Below, one piece after another: positions 1 through 5,013 of a stretch of 7,061 bases of DNA. Where the stretch lies: positions 3,322-10,382 of the forward strand of contig PFIF01000291.1 in the NCBI GenBank assembly GCA_002782605.1. Reading direction: 5' to 3'. Under the pieces are notes generated by a model. It was not told the DNA's origin. It ran no database searches and saw nothing but the letters and a program-made list of their open reading frames with translations. The DNA is from Deltaproteobacteria bacterium CG_4_8_14_3_um_filter_43_13 (lineage in GTDB: Bacteria; Desulfobacterota; UBA8473). The position numbers and the translations under genes are program-made. Each line of letters starts with the position of its first letter. The stretch's first letter is position 1.

Positions 1-1
1 C

Positions 2-127
2 TGGCCAGAATTAGATGTTGATTTGGAAATTGATAATCTCGAGAATCCGGAAAAGTATCCGTTAAAGTCAAGAATCAAAGCGAATCCAACAAGTTATTCC
101 AGCAAACAGGCAGTAGCTCATCGCTGA
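2..127 (+). CDS. C-terminal end of a probable DUF2442-family protein (5' partial)
   Basis: An open frame enters from the left edge and stops at TGA 125-127, leaving 41 residues. It starts with WPELDVDLEI and continues into LENPEKYPLKSR. A Trp-Pro-x-Leu-x-x-Asp-Leu segment near the C terminus is what I recall from DUF2442 proteins, small domains of unknown function often found beside toxin-antitoxin or DUF4160 genes. The rest of the gene lies outside the window, so neither the start nor completeness can be judged. The tail after PLKSR looks unconserved and could be a read-through into spacer DNA. The family call rests on this one short motif and is moderate. No function is assigned. Confidence 0.5.
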   Translation, partial: WPELDVDLEIDNLENPEKYPLKSRIKANPTSYSSKQAVAHR

Positions 128-136
128 ACCCCATAA

Positions 137-229
137 GGTACAGCGACTTTAATACCCGAGGAGGCTGAAAAGGATATCATAGAACACTTGCAGCAGTTGG
201 AGGAGATAAAGGCTGTAATTGAAGGGTAG
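137..229 (+). pseudogene. C-terminal remnant of a HicB-like gene (tandem-copy scrap)
   Basis: This frame opens after a TAA at 134-136 and stops at TAG 227-229. It has no ATG and no upstream ribosome site. Its last residues, DIIEHLQQLEEIKAVIEG, closely match the C terminus of the intact HicB-like protein downstream (DIKEHLQQLEGIKAII). At the DNA level 173-220 matches 462-509 at 42 of 48 positions by my hand alignment, without gaps, and similarity fades upstream of about 170. The simplest reading is that a second HicB-like copy once stood here and only its 3' end survives. A recombination event joining a DUF2442 gene to a HicB tail is an alternative. It is unlikely to be expressed as a protein. 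Confidence 0.6.
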
Positions 230-263
230 GCTATGGAGACCAGATTGGGAAGGAGTTAAGCCC

Positions 264-512
264 ATGAAAATACGTTTAACCGAAGAGATATGGAAAGAGG
301 GCAATATGTATGTTTCATATTGTCCTGAATTGGATATTGCTTCCTGCGGCGAGGATGTCCAGCAGGCAAAGAAAAATCTCATGGAGGCTATATTCATCAA
401 TATTGAAGAGACAAAAAAGATGGGGACATTTGAACAGTTTATTGAAGATTGCGGATTGGAGGATATTAAAGAACACTTGCAGCAGTTGGAGGGGATAAAA
501 GCTATAATATAG
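264..512 (+). CDS. HicB-family (UPF0150-type) antitoxin-like protein, no HicA partner
   Basis: The product has 82 residues from ATG 264. That start is chosen because AGGAG (251-255) lies 8 nt upstream; the frame is open further up to a TTG at 219, which has no comparable site. The N terminus (MKIRLTEEIWKEGNMYVSYCPELD) followed by IASCGED and a helix AKKNLMEAI is the HicB/UPF0150 pattern: a partial RNase-H-like fold that neutralises the HicA mRNA interferase, with the 'xxxPELDxxSxGxx...A..NL.EAI' signature clearly visible. HicB antitoxins often carry a C-terminal DNA-binding domain; this one ends in a short helix EHLQQLEGIKAII, so it is of the minimal type. No HicA-like ORF (about 60-80 residues with a central GSH) is present on either side, so it is an orphan here or its partner lies elsewhere. 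The same C-terminal helix is duplicated just upstream in a decayed copy. Confidence 0.85.
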   Translation: MKIRLTEEIWKEGNMYVSYCPELDIASCGEDVQQAKKNLMEAIFINIEETKKMGTFEQFIEDCGLEDIKEHLQQLEGIKAII

Positions 513-531
513 GATTAAGGATTAAAGGATT
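511..531 (+). repeat. Short tandem 7-mer (AGGATTA) run
   Basis: Overlapping the stop codon of the HicB-like gene is AGGATTA, AGGATTA, then AAGGATT, three near-identical heptamers in a row. It is short, and may be slippage at the border of the inverted-repeat element that begins right after it. No function is inferred. Confidence 0.4.
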
Positions 532-532
532 G

Positions 533-693
533 TAACTATTCAGCCATAAAGGCTGAAGGTGATAGACCGAAGGGAAAAACATGTGCGACCATACAAAGCC
601 AAATCGTTTGGATACCTTGACAGGTTGTTGTGTCATGAATGATGATTGTTGCCCTTCTGCCTTCAGTCTTCAGTCTATACACCTGAGTAGTTA
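533..693. repeat. 161-bp non-coding element with 42-nt imperfect inverted arms (MITE/REP-like)
   Basis: Left arm 533-574 and the reverse complement of right arm 652-693 align without gaps at 29 of 42 positions. The outer ends (TAACTAYTCAG) and inner ends (GAAGGG) are the best conserved. Between them is a 77-nt spacer that contains a small perfect hairpin CCAAA-TCG-TTTGG at 599-611. The arms are rich in CTGAAG/CTTCAG units, as seen in repetitive palindromic spacers. There is no credible gene: the one open frame across it is on the minus strand, has no domain signal and follows the repeat. Such a structure fits a miniature transposable or REP-like element mobilised in trans. It could also act as a transcript hairpin between the HicB-like gene and the radical SAM gene. 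No clear target-site duplication was seen. Confidence 0.65.
617..646 (+). promoter_or_regulatory. Candidate sigma70-type promoter for the radical SAM gene
   Basis: A perfect TTGACA (617-622) is followed after 18 nt by GATGAT (641-646), which matches TATAAT at 4 of 6 positions. It lies inside the spacer of the inverted-repeat element and 64 nt before the start at 710. The -10 is poor, so this is only a candidate. If real, the repeat element would supply the promoter of the enzyme gene. Confidence 0.25.
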
Positions 694-709
694 GAAGGGA
701 TTGTTGATT

Positions 710-1819
710 ATGGAATGTCCTCATATACCGGAGATCAGCTACGCTCAGTTTGGAGAACGGTTACACAAGAATGCCGTAGAGAAAAGAATCCCAGTTTCTG
801 GGTCGTTTGAGCTTACCTTTCGCTGTAACCTGCGTTGTGCTCATTGCTATTGCAACCTGCCTATGAATGATCAAGACGCAATAGCAAGGGAGCTGAAAAC
901 CAGAGAGGTGTTTTATATCTTTGACCAGATTGCTGAGGCAGGATGCCTGTGGTTACTGATTACCGGAGGAGAGCCTCTGCTGCGGAAAGACTTTCTGGAG
1001 ATATACAGTTATGCTAAGAAGAAGGGGTTTATTATCACCCTGTTTACGAATGGAACACTCATTACTCCAGAAATTGCAGATTATCTGGTACAATGGCCTC
1101 CGCATAAGGTTGAGATCACTATGTACGGTGTGACAGGCGAAACGTATGAAGGTATAACGAGAATCCCTGGCTCATTCAATCGCTGTAAAAGGGGCATTAA
1201 CCTGCTTTTAGAGCGGAAGATTCCTTTAGGGTTGAAAACCATGGCGATGACCTTGAACAAAGATGAGCTCTGGCAGATAAAAGGATATGCTGAGGAATTG
1301 GGAGTAAAATTCCGTTTTGACCCTGCGCTCAACCCAAGACTGGATGGCTCTGAAACGCCCTGCGATTTCAGGTTATCCCCTGAAGAGGTGGTAGAGCTGG
1401 ATCTGGCTGACGGGAAAAGGGTTAAGGAATGGCGGGAGTTCTGTGAAAAGTTTGTGGGTCCTTCTGAATCTGACAATCTTTATATCTGTGGTGCAGGCGT
1501 TTCCACATTCCATATAGATCCATACGGGAAAATGAGCGCCTGCGAAATGGTTCGGTTTCAGAATTATGACTTACGTAGAGGTTCCTTTGAAGAGGGCTGG
1601 CAGCAATCCATTCCTGAATTTTTAAACCTAAAACCTGAGGGGGACTATCCGTGCTCCAAGTGTGAATTGATATCTTTATGCGGTCAATGCCCGGGCTGGG
1701 CATGGCTGGAGAATGCTAATCTAGAAGAACCCGTAGAATATCTTTGCCAGATAGCTCATCTGCGGGCAGAGGCATTCAGCATAAAGAAACAGGAAGTATT
1801 TTTATGGCAGCAACAGTGA
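710..1819 (+). CDS. Radical SAM/SPASM-domain peptide-modifying enzyme
   Basis: The product has 369 residues. ATG 710 is preferred over in-frame TTG codons at 701 and 704 because AGAAGGGA (693-700) sits 9 nt before it. The radical SAM core has CxxxCxxC at C39/C43/C46 for the SAM-binding 4Fe-4S cluster and a GGEP motif at 86-89, then the usual alternating strands and helices (LFTNG at 111-115, KVEITMYG at 133-140). The C-terminal third is a SPASM domain with C260, C278, C315, C318, C324, C327 and C346, enough for two auxiliary 4Fe-4S clusters. Family members generate a 5'-deoxyadenosyl radical and modify ribosomal peptides (PqqE, AlbA, anaerobic sulfatase-maturase relatives), forming for example thioether or C-C links. 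The likely substrate is the Cys-containing small peptide encoded at 2528-2695. No fused RRE is seen: residues 1-32 are too short. Exact chemistry cannot be read from sequence. Confidence 0.96.
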   Translation: MECPHIPEISYAQFGERLHKNAVEKRIPVSGSFELTFRCNLRCAHCYCNLPMNDQDAIARELKTREVFYIFDQIAEAGCLWLLITGGEPLLRKDFLEIYSYAKKKGFIITLFTNGTLITPEIADYLVQWPPHKVEITMYGVTGETYEGITRIPGSFNRCKRGINLLLERKIPLGLKTMAMTLNKDELWQIKGYAEELGVKFRFDPALNPRLDGSETPCDFRLSPEEVVELDLADGKRVKEWREFCEKFVGPSESDNLYICGAGVSTFHIDPYGKMSACEMVRFQNYDLRRGSFEEGWQQSIPEFLNLKPEGDYPCSKCELISLCGQCPGWAWLENANLEEPVEYLCQIAHLRAEAFSIKKQEVFLWQQQ

Positions 1820-1886
1820 CAGTCTTGTGAAAAGTCAAAATACGCTACTCCCATGAAAGCTGGAGTCTATAACTACTAGGCAAACT

Positions 1887-1905
1887 TGGACTTTTTATGA
1901 GTCCA
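1887..1905 (+). promoter_or_regulatory. Small hairpin upstream of the toxin-antitoxin operon (operator or weak terminator)
   Basis: TGGACT (1887-1892) and AGTCCA (1900-1905) form a perfect 6-bp stem with a 7-nt T-rich loop, in the 129-bp spacer between the radical SAM gene and the antitoxin gene. Type II antitoxins usually repress their own promoters through such dyads, so an operator is plausible. It has no trailing T-run that would make it a good terminator. Confidence 0.35.
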
Positions 1906-1948
1906 TCAATGTTGCACGACATCCCAAAACGAAGGAGATGAAAAGATA

Positions 1949-2128
1949 ATGAATATTGCAAAAGAAGAGGCTATTAAGCTAATTGACAAATTGCCTGATC
2001 AAGCGACTTGGGACGACATAATGTACGAGTTCTATGTTAGAAAGAAATTAGAAGTTGCTTTGGAAGCTGTCCAAGAAGGGCGGGTAGTCCCTCATGAGGA
2101 AGTCAAAAAGAAGTTTTCCTTATTATGA
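1949..2128 (+). CDS. Small antitoxin of the RelE/ParE-type module
   Basis: This 59-residue, strongly charged, helical protein starts at ATG 1949. GAAGGAG (1931-1937) lies 11 nt upstream, a slightly long spacing. The TGA stop (2126-2128) overlaps the ATG (2125-2127) of the toxin gene in an ATGA arrangement, so the two are translationally coupled. The sequence opens MNIAKEEAIKLIDKLPDQAT and contains a helix RKKLEVALEAVQEGRVVPHEEV. The 'G-R-V-V-P-H-E-E-V' end resembles the C-terminal toxin-wrapping segment I recall for antitoxins paired with ParE/RelE toxins, where the phrase comes just before a basic tail. By position and size it should bind and neutralise the downstream toxin and co-repress the operon. 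I do not see a clear ribbon-helix-helix or HTH in so short a protein, so the DNA-binding class is open. Confidence 0.8.
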   Translation: MNIAKEEAIKLIDKLPDQATWDDIMYEFYVRKKLEVALEAVQEGRVVPHEEVKKKFSLL

Positions 2129-2433
2129 AAATCGAATGGACGGAGCCGGCCATTTCTGATTTAGAGGGTATTCGAAATTATATTAGAAGAGACTCGGAAT
2201 ATTATGCTTCAAGATTTATCGGAAGGATTATAGCAGCAGTCGAAAGGCTGGAGTATTTCCCTGAAATGGGCAGAAGAGTGCCAGAAGCAGAAAAAGAAAA
2301 CGTACGAGAGCTGTTATTCCAGAACTATCGTATTATGTATCGTGCAGATCCTCAGCATATTTTAGTGCTTACCGTTATCCATGCTGCAAGAGATATTTCA
2401 CAAAAAGAACCAAAACCTTGGGACGTTATCTAA
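2125..2433 (+). CDS. RelE/ParE-family toxin
   Basis: The product has 102 residues, the normal size of the family, starting at ATG 2125 inside the antitoxin's stop codon. It follows the ParE/RelE fold order: a strand with WTEPAISDLEGIRNYI, a long helix (ASRFIGRIIAAVERLEYFP), then PEMGRRVPE, a basic strand VRELLFQNYRIMYR, and ILVLTVIHAARDI. The FPEMGRxVPE turn and the YRIxYR / HAARD strands are diagnostic of the superfamily. ParE members inhibit DNA gyrase whereas RelE members cleave ribosome-bound mRNA. The 'H-A-A-R-D' ending and the lack of an obvious RelE catalytic Arg/Lys set lean towards the ParE-like side, but this cannot be settled by eye. The module separates the radical SAM gene from the putative precursor gene. 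Confidence 0.93.
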   Translation: MKIEWTEPAISDLEGIRNYIRRDSEYYASRFIGRIIAAVERLEYFPEMGRRVPEAEKENVRELLFQNYRIMYRADPQHILVLTVIHAARDISQKEPKPWDVI

Positions 2434-2495
2434 CAACAGGCCAGAAAGTTACCATCCAAATGCTATAGCTCTTCTTTTGGCCTTGAACGTTATCT
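2416..2495 (+). repeat. Direct repeat at the toxin 3' end, with an enclosed AGGCCA/TGGCCT dyad
   Basis: CCTTGGGACGTTATCT (2416-2431, covering the last toxin codons) recurs as CCTTGAACGTTATCT (2481-2495), differing by one base and one gap. Between them AGGCCA (2438-2443) and TGGCCT (2478-2483) form an inverted pair. This could be the footprint of a duplication or insertion at the end of the TA module. The dyad could form a loose terminator stem, but there is no T-tract. Confidence 0.45.
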
Positions 2496-2527
2496 GCTCA
2501 TTGTGAGCGGGAAAGGGGGAAAAGATG

Positions 2528-2695
2528 ATGCTTAAGAAAAATAACCGTAAATATTACGAAAAACCACGAATAAACAAGGTTAAGCTGGAAATCGAGGAGG
2601 CGGTTTTGGCTGCGTGTAAAACAAGCTCACACGACAAGGGTAAAAATAATAAGAATTGCCACGCCTACCCGTGCAAGAAAACTCTCGGATCCTAG
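2528..2695 (+). CDS. Putative RiPP precursor peptide with YxxP leader motif and three cysteines
   Basis: The product has 55 residues. AGGGGGA (2514-2520) lies 7 nt before ATG 2528; the adjacent in-frame ATG 2525 is the alternative and adds one Met. The N-terminal half is a basic then acidic leader: LKKNNRK, then YEKPRI (Y10, P13), then KVKLEIEEAVLAAC. A Tyr-x-x-Pro-x-hydrophobic element is the leader motif bound by RRE domains in lasso peptide pathways, and the leader/core border would fall around EEAVLAAC (residues 23-30). The C-terminal half is a Cys-, Lys- and Asn-rich core with C30, C44 and C49 (CKTSSHDKG, then NCHAYPCKK) that ends in Leu-Gly-Ser. Small size, strong ribosome site, sharp change in composition at residue 30 and position among radical SAM, HPrK-like and peptidase genes all support a precursor. 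I cannot name its family. A fortuitous ORF is the main alternative, but the leader motif makes that less likely. Confidence 0.75.
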   Translation: MLKKNNRKYYEKPRINKVKLEIEEAVLAACKTSSHDKGKNNKNCHAYPCKKTLGS

Positions 2696-2736
2696 ACCAA
2701 ACAGAAATAGATTCTCAGTTTTGAAAAAGAAGCATA

Positions 2737-2780
2737 GGGTCAGACCCGTAGCAATATAACCCAAATGTCGGGTCAGACCC
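2737..2780. repeat. Pair of GGGTCAGACCC palindromes
   Basis: The 11-nt near-perfect palindrome GGGTC-A-GACCC occurs at 2737-2747 and again at 2770-2780, with starts 33 nt apart. The second copy overlaps the annotated 5' end of the kinase-like gene (Ser2-Leu6 are encoded by it). Such GGGTCWGACCC units are, as I recall, common REP-like spacers in environmental bacterial genomes with IS200-like transposases; that link is from memory. An operator for a dimeric regulator is the alternative. Confidence 0.6.
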
Positions 2781-3718
2781 TGGTGAATTTGGCGAAGAAG
2801 GATCATCCAGGGAAGATAGAAGGGCAGGTTTATTGCATTGTGGTAGATAGAGAGGAATACAGGAAAATTACTTCAGAGATCGGTGGTATCCGTATATCCT
2901 TTCTCTTCGATGAAAATCAACATGCAGACGATATAAAAGATACCGATGATGACAATAGTGCGCAGGCAAAGCTTCGGGTACATCATGGCTATATTCCTGA
3001 GATGAACATAAAAGAAAGGGCATTTGATTCAGGCAGTAATTGGGCCCTTTACAAAAGCGAAGGGAAATATGTCCTGCAGGATGACTCTTTAGAATCCTCT
3101 TCACTCCCTGACAAGCTGGTAGTTTTAGAACCGGATTTTAAAACCGGTGACATCTATTTGAGAAATAATTTGGGAAATAATGAGTTCGATCAGAGCCTTA
3201 TTCCCGATCCATTAGGATACCCTTTAAATCAGATACTGATGATCATCCTCCTGTCCCTTCGTAAAGGGGTATTGCTTCATGCATGTGGGATTGATGACAG
3301 CGGGCAGGGCTACCTCTTCGCCGGCAATTCAACCCATGGTAAGTCAACGATCGCGAAATTGTGGTCTGAAAACCATGTGGCAGTTCTCAACGATGATAGA
3401 ATTATTCTGAGGGAAAAAGACGGAGAGTTCTGGATGTACGGAACACCATGGCATGGCGATTTTAATGAAGTGTCACCCAGGGGGCTGCCAATCCGCAAGA
3501 TATTCTTTTTGCGTCACAGTGAAAAGAACTCGGCTGTTCCCAGAAAAGGCGCAGAGGCGGTTTCAATGCTGTTTACCCGGTCTTTTCCTCCCCTGTGGGA
3601 TAAAAAAGGAATGGATTATACATTGGGTCTGCTTGATCGCATGGCAAGCAAGTTATCCTGTTATGAACTTAATTTCCTGCCAGATAAAAGAATCATTGAT
3701 TTTGTAAGAGATATTTAG
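2765..3718 (+). CDS. HPr kinase-like P-loop protein (putative peptide serine kinase)
   Basis: The product has 317 residues from ATG 2765. Residues 1-150 form a poorly conserved N-terminal region. The C-terminal kinase core follows: LLHACGI (171-177), a Walker A loop GNSTHGKST (187-195), VLNDDRIIL (207-215) matching the Asp-Asp-Arg element of HPr kinase/phosphorylase, and GTPWHGD (226-232). True HPrK/P phosphorylates a serine of the PTS protein HPr, but no PTS gene is nearby and the protein differs from it outside the core. HPrK homologues in lasso peptide loci (paeninodin type) phosphorylate the precursor's C-terminal Ser, and the small peptide gene 69 bp upstream ends in Ser, so a peptide-kinase role is inferred. 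The start is uncertain: no Shine-Dalgarno precedes ATG 2765 and the first residues come from a repeat. GTG 2783 or an internal start is possible. Confidence 0.88.
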   Translation: MSGQTLVNLAKKDHPGKIEGQVYCIVVDREEYRKITSEIGGIRISFLFDENQHADDIKDTDDDNSAQAKLRVHHGYIPEMNIKERAFDSGSNWALYKSEGKYVLQDDSLESSSLPDKLVVLEPDFKTGDIYLRNNLGNNEFDQSLIPDPLGYPLNQILMIILLSLRKGVLLHACGIDDSGQGYLFAGNSTHGKSTIAKLWSENHVAVLNDDRIILREKDGEFWMYGTPWHGDFNEVSPRGLPIRKIFFLRHSEKNSAVPRKGAEAVSMLFTRSFPPLWDKKGMDYTLGLLDRMASKLSCYELNFLPDKRIIDFVRDI

Positions 3719-3747
3719 TTATCTGCAATTACGCCGGAGGCAGAACT

Positions 3748-4056
3748 ATGAGGAAAAAAATTCGAGTAGAACTCCCACAAGATAAGGTCGCGTCATTCTG
3801 TAAGAAACATCACATACAAAAGCTATCCCTTTTCGGTTCTGTTATCCGGGATGATTTGGGACCCGGTGGCGATATAGACATACTGGTGGAATTCGAACCT
3901 GGAAATGTTCCAAGTTTTTTCCGTCTCTTTGATATGGAGGAAGAGTTGTCTGTCATACTGGGTGGACGAAAGGTAGATATCCGTACGCCTGAAGACCTGA
4001 GCCGTTATTTCAGAGACAGAGTCTTGGCTTCAGCGGTGGTGCAATATGCAACGTGA
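3748..4056 (+). CDS. mntA: Minimal nucleotidyltransferase, MntA-type antitoxin (pair 1)
   Basis: The product has 102 residues, the small size typical of stand-alone MNT proteins. GGAGG (3736-3740) lies 7 nt before ATG 3748. The polymerase-beta-like active site is intact: LFGS (G30, S31), ten residues, then D42-I-D44, i.e. GSx10DxD, and a third carboxylate D77 in KVDIRT. In type VII systems MntA neutralises its HEPN partner by transferring AMP to the tyrosine of the toxin's RX4HXY motif. The gene overlaps the following HEPN gene by 11 nt (4046-4056), which argues for tight coupling. It lies 29 nt after the kinase-like gene, so it may be co-transcribed with the peptide locus. Confidence 0.92.
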   Translation: MRKKIRVELPQDKVASFCKKHHIQKLSLFGSVIRDDLGPGGDIDILVEFEPGNVPSFFRLFDMEEELSVILGGRKVDIRTPEDLSRYFRDRVLASAVVQYAT

Positions 4057-4393
4057 TGACATGGTCTACATTCGCCATATCCTCGATGCTGCCAGTAAAG
4101 CCTTGCTTTTTACAAAGAATCACAATAGGAAAGAGTTAGACGCCAATGAGATGCTGTCACTATCTCTGGTTCGTCTGCTGGAGATAATAGGCGAGGCAGC
4201 AAATGTCGTGTCGGCGGATTTTCGGGAGAAACATTCCCAGATCCCATGGAAAAAGATGATTGGATTACGCAATCGGTTAATTCACGGATACTTTGACGTC
4301 AATCTTGACATTGTATGGGATACGGTAGAGGAAGATTTGCCCCCACTTGTAGCGGATTTGGAGAAGATAATTCCACCGGAGGAAGCAACTTGA
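4046..4393 (+). CDS. hepT: HEPN (DUF86) ribonuclease toxin, HepT-type (pair 1)
   Basis: This 115-residue all-helical protein has ATG 4046 lying inside the MntA gene. It carries the HEPN catalytic motif as GLRNRLIHGYFD: R75, H80 and Y82 make up RX4HXY, which is the RNase active site and, on Tyr, the AMPylation target. The preceding helix LVRLLEIIGEAANVVSADFREKHSQIPW is the standard DUF86 arrangement. Known HepT proteins are RNases that act on RNA such as tRNA and are silenced by MntA. The protein is short compared with the second HepT in this window (144 residues) and the two share little beyond the motif, so they are different subfamilies and not a recent duplicate. Confidence 0.93.
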   Translation: MQRDDMVYIRHILDAASKALLFTKNHNRKELDANEMLSLSLVRLLEIIGEAANVVSADFREKHSQIPWKKMIGLRNRLIHGYFDVNLDIVWDTVEEDLPPLVADLEKIIPPEEAT

Positions 4394-4407
4394 AACCCAC
4401 CATAGAC

Positions 4408-4463
4408 TGTCCCCTTATCAATTTTCCATACGGTGATATGGTAAATCATTGGAATTATGGACA
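4408..4463 (+). repeat. Hairpin-forming spacer before the peptidase gene (REP-like)
   Basis: ATTTTCCATA (4421-4430) and TATGGTAAAT (4437-4446) pair at 9 of 10 positions around a 6-nt loop. An outer TGTCC (4408-4412) / GGACA (4459-4463) pair brackets them. This fills most of the gap between hepT and the peptidase gene. There is no T-tract after the stem, so it is a poor intrinsic terminator; a REP-like repeat is the better guess. It sits directly before the GTG start at 4471, where no convincing ribosome site is seen. Confidence 0.4.
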
Positions 4464-4470
4464 CTTTTAG

Positions 4471-4977
4471 GTGAAAAATCCGATCCTTTTGAACAACTCC
4501 GATTTATTGAATTTAAGCAGGAATCTGCTTGGAAAAGGCACATCCATCCGTTTTCAGGCGAAAGGTTTTAGTATGCGTCCTTTTATTCAGGACGGAGATT
4601 TTATAACGGTAAGTCCAGTTGAAAACTCCTCTGTCAGAATTGGAGATGTGGTATTTTACTCAACTGCTGAGAACAATACAATAGTACATCGCATTATTAA
4701 AAAATATAAAAAAAATGGTAGGATGACCTTGGTAATTAAGGGGGATGCTTCCTTTGGCTCTCCTGAAAAGGTTGATATGCAAAATGTATTAGGGAAGGTA
4801 GTGGCGATTGAGAGAAACGGGCGAGGGGAAAAACTAGATACAAAACTCTATCGGATAATTGGCTTATTCTTTGCAGGGATTTCCCCATTTAGCCGGTGGG
4901 TTTATCCCATAGGGAGTAGGGTGAAGCACAAAGGACGTAGGCTCTTAGGCATTATTTTACGAAGCCATCAATCTTGA
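4471..4977 (+). CDS. S24/S26-family (signal peptidase I-like) protease
   Basis: The product has 168 residues from GTG 4471, the first codon after an in-frame TAG; the ribosome site is weak (TTTTAG). The catalytic serine sits in GFSMRPFIQDGDFI (S34), the SxMxP box of signal peptidase I/LexA-type proteases. Next come IGDVVFYST (58-65), NTIVHRIIK (H73) and VIKGDAS (88-94). A His in the 'vHRii' position, not a Lys, marks the SipW/archaeal-like Ser-His subgroup. There is no N-terminal transmembrane anchor before the active site; the only hydrophobic stretch is LYRIIGLFFAGISPF (127-140), probably a peripheral or re-entrant helix. Placed between the kinase-like and nucleotidyltransferase genes, it may be the leader peptidase of the peptide pathway. 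A general secretion signal peptidase is less likely, because of the missing anchor. The true start could lie elsewhere. Confidence 0.85.
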   Translation: MKNPILLNNSDLLNLSRNLLGKGTSIRFQAKGFSMRPFIQDGDFITVSPVENSSVRIGDVVFYSTAENNTIVHRIIKKYKKNGRMTLVIKGDASFGSPEKVDMQNVLGKVVAIERNGRGEKLDTKLYRIIGLFFAGISPFSRWVYPIGSRVKHKGRRLLGIILRSHQS

Positions 4978-5001
4978 GAGATTGGAAGTATTGGTTTGTA
5001 T

Positions 5002-5013
5002 GGAGAGTATCGA
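5002..5013 (+). promoter_or_regulatory. Ribosome-binding site that sets the GTG start of mntA (pair 2)
   Basis: GGAGAG (5002-5007) followed by a 6-nt spacer points to GTG 5014. The frame is open to TTG 4996, but that codon has no site before it and would place this GGAGAG inside the coding region. The shorter protein also begins nearer to the usual MNT N terminus. Confidence 0.6.

Noticed and set aside
149..400. Minus-strand ORF of 83 codons opposite the HicB-like gene
   Set aside because: It is antisense to a gene with a clear family signature and has no recognisable domain of its own.
536..724. Minus-strand ORF of 62 codons across the inverted-repeat element
   Set aside because: It simply translates the repeat arms and spacer; no domain, and its start falls inside the radical SAM gene.
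1081..1703. Two minus-strand ORFs inside the radical SAM gene
   Set aside because: They lie fully within a long, motif-complete gene in the other strand and show no protein-family features.
2597..2620. Lipobox-like Leu-Ala-Ala-Cys in the small peptide, suggesting a lipoprotein
   Set aside because: There is no hydrophobic signal segment before it; the preceding residues are charged (KVKLEIEEAV), so lipoprotein export is unlikely.
2721..2760. TTGAAA and TATAAC as a promoter for the kinase-like gene
   Set aside because: The two boxes are 28 nt apart, far beyond the usual 16-18 nt.
2737..2780. Two spaced palindromes as the start of a CRISPR array
   Set aside because: Only two 11-nt units, repeat too short, no further copies and no cas gene.
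3453..3707. Plus-strand ORF of 84 codons inside the kinase-like gene
   Set aside because: Out-of-frame shadow of a gene with a complete Walker A and Asp-Asp-Arg element.
2765..3718. Genuine HPr kinase/phosphorylase of carbon catabolite control
   Set aside because: No HPr or PTS gene nearby, poor match outside the nucleotide-binding core, and the genomic setting is a peptide-modification locus.
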